From the NCBI RefSeq assembly GCF_905163445.1, contig NC_053181.1:7130001-7194000 (forward strand): a DNA stretch of 64,000 nucleotides, read 5' to 3'. The notes under the pieces were generated by a model that saw only the letters and a program-made list of their open reading frames with translations, did not search any database and was not told where the DNA came from. The translations under genes were made by a program, and so were the position numbers. Below are positions 1 to 12,346 of this stretch, piece after piece; position 1 is the first letter of the stretch; the number at the start of each line of letters is the position of its first letter. The stretch comes from Pararge aegeria (Eukaryota > Arthropoda > Insecta > Lepidoptera > Nymphalidae).

Positions 1-40
1 ATCACCACGCCGGCAGTCGGGTTAATGGTCGTAGAAGATG

Positions 41-146
41 GTAGGTAGTAGTAGCACGGTGGACGCTGCTACCCGTTCTCCATCATATTCCCTTAGTCGC
101 CTACGACACCCGTGGGAAGAGGGAGGGTGGTACACCTGTATTCGGA
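41..146. repeat. LINE-derived fragment
   Basis: This stretch carries the wording of a widespread lepidopteran LINE fragment: a short block on cutting into 'gctgctacccgttctcc', then 'cccttagtcgcctacgacac' and 'ccgtgggaag'. A related fragment lies in opposite orientation at 53875-54005. The open frame over it is repeat sequence, not a gene. Family identity is from memory of the pattern. Confidence 0.5.
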
Positions 147-2184
147 ATTTCGATCTGCCACCACAGAGCGGTCCAACGATTATTTCATTATCCTTGGTGC
201 AAATTGGTAACCAATCTTTGCATTCACATATACGTATATACGTTCCGACCTGGATTCATTTTTGGCTTGTATTGTTTAAACACTAGAAAATCTATAGCCC
301 AGTTATTCAACTTCACATGTTTTTCAACAATTACAGCTTGTTATAAATTTCGACCTAATAACAGTTTTAGTGTACCAGTTTATAAAACGCAAAACGTACT
401 CGTGCCTAATCTTGGTATTGTTACGCATTTTGTTACAGTAACTTTGTACTTTGCAATACTGATACCTAGCAAAATGCTAGACATTTATTTAAATGTGGAC
501 TATTTTCATACATTGATTAATTAATAGAAGATGTCTTAAGAGTATACATGTACATAACATCACGTTTGTGTATTGCTAAATATACTTTTTATACTTATCA
601 ACAAAACTAGAGCCTAGAGGTAACGCAAAAAGGGTTTTTCATTACTTTCTCTGATTAAAATAAGCTAAAATTCTACATACAGTCTAGAGTTTAAACGCTA
701 CATTTGTTTAACCTAGTTCTTATACAAAGTAAAAGAAACTTTTTGCCTTTTATGTGGTTGAGCTCCATCGCTATAAAAGCTAAATCAGTATTAATAGAAA
801 TGCGGTATGAAGGCTTTGTTCAAAAAATACTAGATTTAGATTTAAACACGGTCTATCTGAATATTAACGCGTTTTATATGTAATTATAGCCCACAAAGCT
901 GCAGTGCTGCCCAAAATAGGTCTATGCTCGACTTTGCTCTCTCCTTACAGTGATATATTTATTATATTTTGAATAGATCATATACCCGGACTCACAAACA
1001 TTAGTTCTAGTCATAGTTACTACTCAACCATCGATTATTTTATGGTTATAAGTTATACGTGGGCAATAATATCGTCATCTTTCAATATCATGCTTATCAT
1101 AAACGTATCTTTTACAACCGTAAACGTTTGACATATTTTGGACGTCAGATATGTTTATGGCATCCTGGTACTAAATTCCAACTTACTCGAAGAAACTATT
1201 TTTTTTACTTGCTTTAGTTTATAGTCTTCATTTAGCACCTACCACTTTTTTTTATTATTTATAATGTTGTAATATCTTATTCATATTTTGCATTGTTAAC
1301 CTCAGCCACACATGTGTAGCTTGAAATAAAAATTGAAAATATATATATAAGTTTCCTATTTCTTTCTTATTCAGATATCATACTGAATTGCTATAACTTT
1401 TTTATACTACCTGTATCTTGTACTACAATGTACGTACATCTTATCTCTGTATTAGTTTTTCACATTACATGCGGCTTACCTCATCAACCGTATTAGGTTT
1501 TTCTGTTAGCTAGGTATAAGTAGGTATTATTCATTCCACATTCTTAAAACAATTGTGCCATTGCGTATTTTAATGTTATTGATGGAAATTAAGTTTTAAT
1601 GTAATGAAAAATATAAATGGATCTTAGTCCACTGACTATAGACTTCGTTTATTTAAAAAAAAAAAACTCTAAAACTACTTTTTTTGTTGTCGAGTTTTGT
1701 TGATTCGCTAACGATACAGTATGTCCATTATGACTAACTTTTTTTTCAAATTTCAACCCAAACTGGTGGTGGTTGCAGACTCAAACACCTGAATCATAAA
1801 AAAAAACATTTCATATGAGAGTTATTTGAGTTTCCGATATAAACCATCTCCGTACGATCTTTAGTAAACATCATATTGGCAAAAATCCTCATACTTTTAA
1901 TATCCTCCAACTGATATTAAGAAAAGTGTCTCACTGCTTAGCTCTCTCTAGTTCCTAATGGGAGAGCAGAATTTTGTGTTGAAACAACTCACGCTGCTCT
2001 AATGATGAAGGCATTAAACTATTAAGGAATGCCTGAGGGTCCTGGGATCCCGCCAAAAATTCTAGGAAATCCCCAACTGTTAATTTTTATTTCCAGGGGT
2101 TATAAACAGGGCTGGCAAACCTTCGCCAACAATACTTCAGTTCAATAGTTATGGTACCCAACAAGTTGGTGAACTGCAATTGGC
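147..2184. other. AT-rich stretch without recognised genes
   Basis: I see only AT-rich sequence with homopolymer runs. The open frames are short, lack coding character and have no supported splice borders. No repeat family was recognised here. Confidence 0.5.
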
Positions 2185-2845
2185 AGATTGCATATCGACC
2201 GCCCTAGCACAGCAATGAGCGCTGTGGTTTTAAGGTCCAGGGTTCGATTCCTAGTAGGAAAAATTAGGGAATTTATAATATCTGAATTTTCTCTAGTCTG
2301 GTCTAGTGGGATGCTTAGGCCGTGACTAGTAACCACCCAAAGCCGTGACGCTAAGCGATTTAGCTTCCGGTACGATGTCGCGTAGAAACCGATTAGGGAT
2401 ATGGGTTTAATATAACTGTCATAATCCCTAACACAAGAAGCGGTGATAGCACATAGGGTAGGAGATTAGGTAGAGGACTTCACTTTTTAGGGACCGAGTT
2501 CGAATTCCAGCTCGCATCTAAAACTTTTCTAAGTTATGTGCGTTTTAAAAAAGTAAATTTAAACTCACTTGCTTCAACGGTGAAGGATGTTCATCGTGAG
2601 GAATTTTACATAATGTTCTCAAAGGTGTGTGGAGTCCACCAATCCGCACTTGGCCAACATGGTGGACTACGGCCTTAAACCCTTAACCCCTTCTCATTGT
2701 AGGAGGAGACCCGTGCTCTTTAGTGGACCGATAATGTGTTGATGATGATGATGACTCCCTAACAGGTTAGCCCGCTACCATCTTAAGCTGCATCATCAGA
2801 CCCGCAGGTGAGATTGCAGTTAGGGGCTAACTTGTAGTGGAACAA
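2185..2845 (+). repeat. tRNA-headed SINE (family A), interrupted by another SINE
   Basis: The head has polymerase III-like boxes: 'gcaatgagcgctgtggtttt' followed by the box-B-like 'gggttcgattcc'. The body then runs through 'ctctagtctggtctagtggg', 'gacgctaagcgatttagc' and a tail with 'aggttagcccgctacc'. The same body recurs at 5650, 17848, 58424 and 61553, which defines a dispersed family. Bases 2434-2755 are a foreign SINE of family B inserted into this copy, so the two ends of family A are separated. Confidence 0.8.
2434..2755 (+). mobile_element. SINE family B nested in SINE A
   Basis: This family has a tRNA-like head ('gatag...gggtagga'), a central 'aagttatgtgcgtttt', 'cttgcttcaacggtgaagga', 'gttctcaaaggtgtgtgga' and 'ccaccaatccgcactt', and ends in a (gat)n tail. 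It is flanked by an exact 9-bp duplication, 'tccctaaca', at 2425-2433 and 2756-2764, as expected of a target-primed insertion. Confidence 0.85.
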
Positions 2846-4834
2846 AGTTTTATAAAATTACGCTACGCCATAGTTTACACCAGTGAAACTACGGGATACA
2901 ACTACTACCTACGTACCGATTTATAATTAATCATTGCATTTTAAGGTCAGATCTGATAATAAAATATTAATTTCACACTTTTACATTACGGATATGAGCG
3001 AGACAGTGAAGTTTCATTGCAAAGTAGATAATATAATAATGAGTTTATCATTCAAGGTACGTGTGAGAGAACTGGTTTGCCCGGTGCAGCTAGCACCTGA
3101 CGGCCATTACGTATACCTACTTTTTACCCGTTTATTCGAAAGGAGTGTTATAATCTTAGCAGTTTATGTTAACATGTTCATCATTCCGTTCTTAACTCCT
3201 ATAATATCCCTTCATTTAATATGTTACTAAGCTCACTGTACTCACCTATATCCCTTTAACAACAAAGTTTTATTGGATAGGTTAACCTTATTATTTTGAA
3301 TGTTATCTAAAGCTTGACATACCCTGATGACATTAGACATTCAATTTGGTGGAAATATTAGAAACAGAGAAAAATAGATCGAGCAAGGTCGATTTAGAGG
3401 ATTCAATTTAAGAAAAATTCGGGATTTTTTTATTCAACTTTATCCTGTTGTCTATTATCAATATTCTCATCTAGCAGTTTTCTTTTTTCATGGAAATTAA
3501 GAGCAAGGATGCTCTAAGTAGGCCGCGTTAAAAGTACACATTTTCATTATCTCTAAAATGACTGATTACAATGGCTTCATCTCATTTTTTCAATATTAGC
3601 TTGTAGAGTAGTGATATTTTTTGGCTAACATAACTTATACAGTTATAAAAATACATATATAATAAAAGTAAAATTACACCCTTTTAAATAATTAGAAAAG
3701 TACCTTTTCTTACGAAAAATAACAGGGTTACTATTTTTATTAGAAATAGTTATTATGATATAAGTGGATACAATTAATAACTCGAAAATAATTATATTTC
3801 GGGCTAGTATCGCTGATTATATTTCCTCTCCGATTTCTTTTGATTTCTGTAGGTATATTAATACAGGTAATTCGTACTTACCCGTATTATTATACCTACC
3901 AAAATCGAAAGTCACAAAAACTAAATATATGAATAAAATTATGGTTACGGCGCAGGTCGGCCCGGCACTCTTTTACTTAACAGCAACTATAACATTTCGT
4001 ATTGTGATTGTGATTCCACTGTACACTTTAAAATGTCTTTGAACTTTGACTTGAATCTCATGTAGGTTTTTCGTGACTGTGACTTTTTCTAAACATGGAA
4101 ACAATATTTGAAGTCAGTCCCACGTTGATTCCCCATAAATGTTACCGTCTACGTTTTACGACTGAGGGCAGGAGATGTTATAACCCCAAGAGAAGATAAC
4201 CCTGATACATCAGTTGCCAAAGTATCTGGCACACCAAATGATTCAAAAAATGTTACTACTGTTCCTCTGTGATGGTAAATGTATCCATGGATTGTTTTGA
4301 TCTTTGTTTTAAACTTCATAGCTTATATCTATTTATTATACATAGGTATGTTACAGACTTATAGTACCGTATATTTGAGATTATCTGTCTAATAATAGTC
4401 TTCATCGTGATTAATTGTAGAACTCAAGATGCAGAAGTGCCAACCATTGATTGGTAGAATCGAGATTGTAGAGGTCATTCATGTTAAAACGGCCTGGTGT
4501 GACTCTAGAGTTATTTACATCTCACTGACTGAGGCATCTAAAGGCTATAGTGATGTGAGCACATAGGTATTCGTCAGTCACTCGCGATATTCGAACGAGA
4601 TTGCACGGGTAGTAGACATTTCATTAATGACAATAGGTATCTTAAAGTTTATTAATAGTGAGTGAACGAAAACATTGCTTGAAACACGTGATTGGAAAAG
4701 TGACAAACTGAATGGTTTTGATTTATTGATAAAAATAAATAGGTAAGTTGCTAATTCAAATATTTCTTAATACGTATGTACATTTATAGGTTAAGTATAA
4801 GATAAATGAAGTAGAAGACTTCTTGAGAGAATGA
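2846..4834. other. Stretch without recognised genes
   Basis: AT-rich sequence with two open frames (2934-3230 and 3764-4042) that show no domain, no supported splice border and no coding bias I can defend. I do not call genes here. Confidence 0.45.
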
Positions 4835-4925
4835 ATCTGGCTGAGTTTCTCACCGGCTTATTTATGATTCTTGGTAGAATCTGCCTTCCGAACTGCTGGT
4901 AGAGTTACTATAAACGGACATCAAT
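4835..4925 (-). repeat. Dispersed repeat fragment
   Basis: The reverse complement of this piece matches the repeat at 57443-57600. Both contain a 'gactctaccacc...ggaaggcagattctaccg' type core followed by an 'aagaagccggcaat'-like stretch. It is a fragment; no ends or duplications are visible. Confidence 0.65.
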
Positions 4926-5585
4926 CAAATCATTTTTAAATTGTTTAAAATAAAAATAGTGACATATCTAATTTAAACAAATCTCTATTTAATTAAATGT
5001 ACAAAAGATCGGCATATCTAAAAATAGGAACACATCCTTTTCTATAAACATGACAGGGAAACATCGTGAAAAGAACAGCGTTATTTTAAGACTACGTTAA
5101 TTTAGCTTAGTTTAGTTGTGTAAACAGATTCTGCACCAATGTATACGCAAACTTGAAATAAATACATATTGATACCAAACTGGTTGCATACAAATAACTT
5201 AATTAAAATAAAATTGACAGGTCTAACATTAGTGCAAACCTTTTTCATATATTCTTTGTGTGGACAAGGACAGCACTGTTTTAAGTCTTACTATCTTACT
5301 TGTCAAGTGATTTGTGTATAAACGAATTGGCACTATTGAATCTTGTGACATCGATAAAACAACCAAATCTTATCCTTCAATGCTTTGATTCATCGATAAG
5401 TAGCTCTGAACGGTAATCCCCGCTGTGTGCATGGCTATTGCAAGGAATAACTAACTTATTTAATTGAGAGTGGGTGTGGCGCGGCCGAGTATCTGTGTCA
5501 GACACTTTATTATATTTGTTATTATTAATGAGGAAACGAATTACCTTTTCCGGTAGTAAAGGGCCGTACCGTGCTGACAACCTAA

Positions 5586-5668
5586 AGTCGACCTCCCTGG
5601 CGCTTTGTCGACTTCCCTAGCGCTTTGTCGACCTCCCTAGCGCTTTGTCGACCTCCTTGTCGCTTGTC
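5586..5668 (+). repeat. 20-bp minisatellite at the head of a SINE
   Basis: About four copies of the 20-base unit 'gtcgacctccctagcgcttt' stand head to tail, with one or two changes per copy, and run straight into the SINE A copy that follows. The unit resembles the usual leader of this SINE family ('cgacctccttggcgcaac' at 58420), so it looks like an expansion of the SINE's own 5' edge. Confidence 0.8.
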
Positions 5669-5855
5669 CCATGCTCATTGGTGAGCGCTACGGTCTTAAG
5701 TGTTCGAGCCCCGGCAGGAGCAATTTAGGATTTAGGTATGTTTTCTGAATTTTCGCTAATCAGGTCTGGTGGAAGGCCGTGCCGGACAAGGTCTTGCCGC
5801 CAAGCGATTTAGCGTTCCAGTACGTTACCGCGTAGAGACTGGTTTAGTTAATTTT
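5650..5855 (+). repeat. SINE family A copy
   Basis: A tRNA-like head ('ggtgagcgctacggtctt', then 'gtgttcgagccccggcagg') is followed by the family A body ('ccgccaagcgatttagcg', 'cgcgtagagactgg'). The 3' tail seen in other copies is missing or diverged. Confidence 0.75.
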
Positions 5856-6904
5856 CGATTACCATAATTGTAAAATAACGAAAAAATAAATTGACTAAGT
5901 TTATTACGGTATATTCTTAGGCTATGAACGAAAGCTATGAGAGTCCGTCCATCCTCATAGGTTTATTTTAAAATTTTAATTACCTCACTACAATATGAAC
6001 ATCGCAGTAACTTCTATTGGTATTAGGTATTTTTGAATGATAAACGTAGTTCTAAATTTGAATTTTAAAATTATAATTTTCTACTTTGATGACCTGATGA
6101 ACTGGAATATACACTCGTCGTTCAGTACAGGATGGATTTGTACACCGTGCAATAAACTGAACTCTAGGCCCACACTATACTAAACAGGTTGATATAGTGG
6201 TCTGTGGGTATTTAGGACGGGGCAGGGAGGTTGCTTTTAACACCAGTTGCTAACTGACACTGTCAAATTATGCGTGCTGTGTGCAAGCGGTCAGTAGACA
6301 TTAAACAACATCTGCCTTGCCCTTAAAATCTTAGCGGGCGTCCATAATTTTTCAAAAGGTGGGTTTCTTACGTTAACGCGTTGGATTGTTATTGTAAAAA
6401 GACCAATGGACCAAGATAACATTTTTTTTTTGTTTCGTTCAGGAACAAAAATTGCGTGACACTTGCCGAGAGCCCCGCTCTGTCCAACGTAAGATTAGAT
6501 GATATTTGATTCGACCCCCTTAAACATCTCACGTATTTTATGAACGCCCCCTTACGGTCTACGTCTTCAACCAGCAAAAACAATAAACAGCACCGACCGC
6601 GCATAAATTTACATAAATACCCATATGTAATATACCTTTATAATTAGTAATATTGTTTTTCAAGTTTCAACTGCCAGATGGCCTGTAATTTGATAACGCC
6701 GAATAACTACATTATAATGTTACCGGTGTCCAAAAACAACGACGAAATTGGCCACAGACCTTACCAGGTGTTCTAGAAAGCGGGCATCGTGAAATTTTAT
6801 TGCTTTACTTATTTGTAACCAGATATAAGTAGGTAGGTATCTTATCTCTCTATTGATTTAGTCATACCTAATTCTACACACAATTTTTATGGCTACTATC
6901 AATC
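5856..6904. other. Stretch without recognised genes
   Basis: I see nothing I can name. An open frame on the minus strand at 6389-6604 has no domain or splice support. Confidence 0.4.
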
Positions 6905-7078
6905 TAAAATTTTAGGGTTCCGTATCCGACGAGTGCCAGCAGGACTCTAATACAATTTTTTTCTGTAGTTGACATATATATTTTTTTCTTTTAATTATGT
7001 GCAATAAAGAGTTCATCTTCTATCTAATAAAGCTCCGCTGTCTGTTCGTCCGTCCGCCTGTCTATCTATGTATAATCA
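6905..7078 (+). repeat. Repeat fragment upstream of the LINE
   Basis: It contains 'agggttccgtatccgacg' and 'gctccgctgtctgttcgtcc', a combination that recurs across lepidopteran genomes as a repeat. It may be the 5' remnant of the LINE that follows or a separate element; the sequence alone does not decide. Confidence 0.45.
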
Positions 7079-7249
7079 TAAACCGAATTGAGGTATATTG
7101 TGTCTATATCTATGGCTACAACGACAAAAAAAAAACTTGGTGATCCGCATACAAGAAACGTGTTTGATGGTGTTTTCCTCGATCTTAATGTTCACTTAAT
7201 AATAAGATTTTACCAAGTTGCCATTTTTTGCTTGCTGGTACAGAACCTG

Positions 7250-8517
7250 GTTTGTACATTTTACATTTTACATAATCACCTTAAAAATGTCTTAGATAGG
7301 CAAATCCCAGAAGAACAGGCTGGGTTCGTGAAAGGCAAAGGTACAAGAAAGCAGATACTGAATATAAGACAAATCATTGAAAAGAGTCGTGAGTTTACCT
7401 GTCCTGTATTACTGTGTTTTATTGACTATACTAAAGCATTTGACTGTGTGCGATGGGAAAAGCTCTGGTCAATACTACTAGAAATGGGAGTACCTCAACA
7501 CCTGGTCAGTCTAATTGCCAATCTTTATAACAATAATCATTCCTATGTGAGACTTGATGGCAGTTTATCTAAAGTGTTTAAGACCAAGAAAGGCGTGCGC
7601 CAAGGTTGCATATTATCACCCATGCTGTTCAACATTTACGGGGAGCATATTATGAGAAAATGCATGGAAAACTGGGATAAAGGGTTTCAAATTGGAGGGA
7701 AAAGAGTGGCAAACTTAAGGTATGCTGACTTCTCGCAACTTCCTATGAAGATATGAGTATATTGCTCAAAAAATTGGAATCTGAAAGCGAAGATCTAGGA
7801 CTTTCTATAAATCGAAGCAAAACCAAGCTTATGGTGGTAGATCGATCGAGTAAACTTTCCAATATTTGCAGCATTCAGGATATAGACACTGTAGAGACTT
7901 ATACGTACCTGGGTTCCTTAATCTCTAGTGATGGCTCATGCGTTTCCGAAATAAAACGAAGAATAGCGATAGCTAAGGATGCGATGCTTAGGTTAACAAA
8001 TATCTGGAAGAATCGTAGCATAACGAATAGAACCAAATTGCGACTGGTACAAGCACTAATCTTTCCTATTTTCCTATATGGCGTAGAAACTTGGACTGTT
8101 CGCGCTAGAGAAAGACAGCGAATTGATGCGTTCGAAATGTGGTGCTGGAGGCGAATGCTACGCATACCGTGGACTGCCAAGCGCACAAATGTATCAATTC
8201 TTTCACAACTCAAAATTAAAACACGTCTTTCTACCATTTGCCTTCAGCGCATCCTTAGTTATTTTGGACATATCACACGCCGCGGAAACGAGAGCATTGA
8301 AAAGTTGATAGTGGTTGGAAATGTAGAAGGCAAACGTCCCCGTGGCAGATCTCCAACCCGGTGGTCAGATCAACTGAGAGAAACTGGTGCCCGTACCTTC
8401 TATAACGCAATACAAATGGCCAAAGACAGGACCCGATGGAGATATGACAAGATTACTCGCCATACCAGTGATCACGATCCTCAGTCATGAGGGAGCGACT
8501 AAAGAGAGAGAGAGAGG
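7250..8517 (+). pseudogene. Defective RTE-like non-LTR retrotransposon (reverse transcriptase)
   Basis: This encodes the C-terminal half of a LINE polyprotein: reverse transcriptase palm followed by the RTE-type C-terminal region. The first frame (to 7756) carries 'FIDYTKAFDC', the palm block with the first catalytic aspartate, and 'KKGVRQGCILSPMLFNIY', the next conserved block. It then reads 'LRYAD' and breaks at about 7728. The second frame (7753-8490) resumes with 'SILLKKLESES' and ends in the typical tail 'RRMLRIPWTAKRTN', 'YFGHITRRG' and 'GKRPRGRSPTRWSD'. Between them a deletion of about 10 bases removes the second Asp of the YADD catalytic motif and shifts the frame. The N-terminal endonuclease is absent, so the copy is 5'-truncated. 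It ends in a (GA)n tract at 8503-8516. It cannot make an active enzyme. Confidence 0.9.
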
Positions 8518-10397
8518 TACAGAACCCTTCGCGTCCAAGTGCAAATTCGACTTAAAACGGTGTCTACAAATTTGAGTCTTTATTGATTCAGAGAATCAGA
8601 GTTACGTATGCATCAGGGATTGTTGTAACAGTATATGATGATGACGTCATTATCCATAGCCTATTAGCATCCCACGTCTGAGCATAAGTGTTCCATAATA
8701 AAGAAGGATTTCAAAGTTTAACCAATACTTAAGTTAATAAGTTTAACAATTCTGTTGCAGGGTTTTTTTTTAAACTTATGGACAGGTTAAAATACAATGT
8801 ACAAGAGGTGAACTTAATGCTTAGCACTCTCTATCAGGATTTCAAATTAGTTGGTAAGGACACTAAAACTCATTTGTGCTATGCGCCGTCTGGGTTAGGT
8901 ACCGTGGTGCTTCGACGGATCTCCTCATTTTTGAATTTATCCTGTTCTTAGAAAATTCGATTATTTTTTAATTCACACAATTTAAATATCACTTGCTTTA
9001 ACGGTGAAGAAATAAGCTGAGGTACCGAAATGTGAAAGCGCTTTCAATCTGCATTCATGATTTAGACTAAGTATGTCCATAATATGGATTTATTGGCATG
9101 TAAACTACTAGGTCGCATACACTTACCCATGTTTGGCCTAAACAATGGCACTTTATTATAATCGTCTGGCAATCCTACAGATGGATTGGCATGCCTTCTA
9201 TAAATATATTTCAAAAGTCAAAAAGCATTTATGATGTATTTTATCAACAATATAAACCTACTCCGTTTTTTCTACTTCTCAATCGAGTTAGGACGAATGG
9301 CTTGTTTAACCGATATCGATAGCGTTATCGATTCGTTGTCATTGAAGAGTTCCACATATTAGGACAGTAATTGCAATAATAAACAAACTCATAACTTGTC
9401 CATGTTAACATCTAACTTTATTCGACAAATCAAAATTTCCAATGCAACATTTAAAACTCTATAGTATACAGCTAAGTGCATATCAACAGGATAAACTGAG
9501 GTTGGTAAAAGTACCTACAGATGATTCACTAAGAGTTGCGTAAGTCACTATTCTGTGTGTGTAAGGTTTAACTTGTAAATTTCCATTTTTCTCAAACTGG
9601 AAAACCCCATACCAGGGTCTTTTTTAATCATAATTGAAATCTGGAGTTTATATAAATATAAAAAAAAATCCAAGGAAAATGACGTTTCCTTGGATTGTTT
9701 TTCATATTTATGAGGTGCAAACATACCCTCCACGTAAGTTATGCTCCTTGACCTGAACATAATTAAAATTTTTTGACTTGACTACGCAGAGACCACCGAT
9801 TTCTTACACTACCAAAATTTTCTTCCCGAAAATCAAACTCTGGACCTCCCATTATTGAGGCTATGTAAGTATGCACCTGGCTTTAAAACCCCGTTTAATA
9901 TACATGTATAGATACGTGCGTACACTTAGTTATTTTCTACAAGCCACAAGCATCTCGACTAAAAGCCTGGGATGAAAGAGAATTTTTAGACAGTAAGTAG
10001 CTTTCCATGAAAGGATCCTTCAGTTCCTCGTTTCAACCGTTCGCAGATGTTTAATTTATAAAATGTTCAAAGGCAATTTCCTAGTGTAAACGTTTTATAT
10101 AATAAGTAAGTATGAAACACAATATCCTGACGATAAAGTTAAAGACGCTTTTGTTCTAAAAGCGGAAATTGAACACGGAATTATGACAAGGTTTTGTTAA
10201 CTCGATACAATAGAAAAAATGTATTAATTTTAATAATGGTTTTCATTTCAAACTCTGTTATATCCTTTCAATTACGTTAAATATACGTTACTTAGGTTTT
10301 CATAAGAAATTTGAAACATAGAACTTTTGATTCTAGTACGAATTATACTGCATTTTTTCCTACCCTGTCCACTGACCTATAGTGAACCTGTCTTCTA
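8518..10397. other. Stretch without recognised genes
   Basis: Mostly AT-rich sequence. At about 8975-9015 there is a piece resembling the centre of SINE B ('atatcacttgctttaacgg'), probably a decayed copy. 'cgatatcgatagcgttatcg' at about 9310 is locally palindromic. No gene is supported; the 9548-9760 open frame has no domain. Confidence 0.4.
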
Positions 10398-12346
10398 TCT
10401 ATATATATATAATGAAAATGGTGTTCCTTTGAGGCTCAATCACGCTTAAACCACTGATCGTATCGACATGAAACTACCACCATTCGATGCGAAATTTTTC
10501 CTAGATGGTTTATGGCTATTTATTTTTCGAATTCTAACGTTCCTTCATTTTTTTGTTGCTGTTTTACTTTTATGAACATTTATCCCGCTAATAAAAACGT
10601 ATTCTCTTGATTCTTTTGTTTTTATGAATTGCAACGGAGTTTACTGAACGGATAATGTTCTTTTACATTCAGCTAAGAATCTACTCACGGTAGTGGAGAA
10701 CGGCTGGACCAATTGGGCTTTTTTTTATCATCAGAATTGTCAGGAGAAAGTTTTGTATGTAAGAAAATTTTAAAAAAGCCCGATAAAAAGTTAAAAATTT
10801 CGATGATAATCGAAGAATTCCCATCTATATAGTCACTCACCACGAAATCTCGGGAACCATAAGACTTAGAAACGTGAAACTTGGTAGGAATATTACTTTT
10901 GCTATGTAGAGGTCAGCTATGAATAGATTTTAAGAAATTCATTCCCCAAAGAGGATTGCGGGGGCGTTAACAATGAATAATTCCCGTTTTTAAACTATAG
11001 CTCCTATAGACTTCAAATTTGGTAGGAATCTTCTGTAAGAGGTGTAGAAATAGGCTATGAACGAATTTTACGATAGCTCACCCCACAGGGGGTTGCGGGG
11101 GTGGGTATTAACAATTAATATTTTTAATTTTCCAGCTAAAGCTCCTACAAGCTCCAAATTTTGTAGGAATTTTCTATAAGTGATGTAAAAATGATTTATG
11201 AACAAATTTTACGATATCCCACCCCAAAGAAGATTGCGGGGGCGTTAACAATGAAAATTTTCAATTTCCAAGCGATAGCTCCTATAGACTCCAAATTTAG
11301 TGAGAGTGTTCTATATGTAATATAAAAATGATCTTCGAGCGGATTTTACAATGAATCACCTCCAATAAGGTTCGCGGGGGTGGGTGTTAACAATAAAAAA
11401 TTTCAATTTCGAAATATAGCTTCTAAAAATTCTAAATATGGTAGGAATCTTTTATTATTCACATAAAGAACATCTCAAAATGGAATTCAATAAAGTCTAC
11501 TTCCGACAGGAATTGCGGGGGTGGGTGTTAAAATCTAAAATTTTTATTTCTAACCTGTAACTTCTACAGACTCCAAATTTGGTGGGGATCTTCGTGTATG
11601 TAGGGATATTCGTGTATTTCCTTACAACAATCGTCTTTTTGGCAGCGGAGAAAAAGTCATTGAGAGGTTTCAAAAACTTAACTTTACATGTAGCTATCCA
11701 ATCAACGGACTAAGAATTTTACATTCATTTTACTTTTGCAGACTACATAACCGACGAATTCTTTTATTGCGGGATCGCGGAAATGTAACAGATTAAAATG
11801 AATGCATTTTCCAAGTACATGAGATGTGGAAAAGAAATTTAGTTACTTATTCCAATAGAATTCATAAAAAACATGCACAATTAATTTTCTATAAAAAATT
11901 GATGTCACGGAGAAAATTTTAGTTAACAGAAAATGCGTCGCACTTGAACCTAGACAGATTTCAACTTCACATATGAGACTTGCAATGACTTTAACTTAAA
12001 CTTTCAATGCTCATTTCAAATTTTTTTCTTCATGTCAATTATTATTAATTTTTGGAAGAAAGGCACGGAAATGTTATAATGATTGCACATTGAAAGTTAC
12101 AATTAATATTAGTGAGAAAAATCACCTGGATGAAAGATACAGGCTAAATCGATGGAATTTGGAATTTGAGTAAGTCTAAACAATATCGATGCTTACAGTT
12201 CTATCCGCGGGGCCTATTTATGTTCATACAAAAATAAAAAAAAAGGAGAATAATAAAAATATGAAAAAAATAAATAAAAATGAAACATAAAATGTAATTT
12301 ATTTCCTTTTTCAATTCGCCCAGCGAAGCGGGCTGGAAACGGCTAG
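10398..12346 (+). mobile_element. Non-autonomous Helitron (about 1.95 kb)
   Basis: The left end is TC preceded by A (10397) and the right end is CTAG followed by T (12347), the A|TC...CTRR|T insertion rule of Helitrons. Just inside the right end lies a GC-rich hairpin, 'cgcccagcgaagcgggctgg', again typical. No Rep/helicase frame is present, so it depends on an autonomous partner. The interior contains a minisatellite with a period of about 140 bp. Confidence 0.75.
10850..11600 (+). repeat. 140-bp minisatellite inside the Helitron
   Basis: The mark 'attgcgggggcgttaacaat' or a close variant recurs at about 10953, 11092, 11232, 11371 and 11511, a period of 139-140 bp. Each unit also has a 'ctcctatagactccaaattt' block and 'ggtaggaatctt'. 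Copies differ by point changes, so the array is not recent. Confidence 0.88.

Noticed and set aside
5586..5668. Short regular repeats that could suggest a CRISPR-like array
   Set aside because: Units are contiguous without spacers, match the SINE leader, and the genome is an insect's.
7899..8237. Minus-strand 112-residue frame in the LINE
   Set aside because: It is antisense to the reverse transcriptase tail and has no domain.
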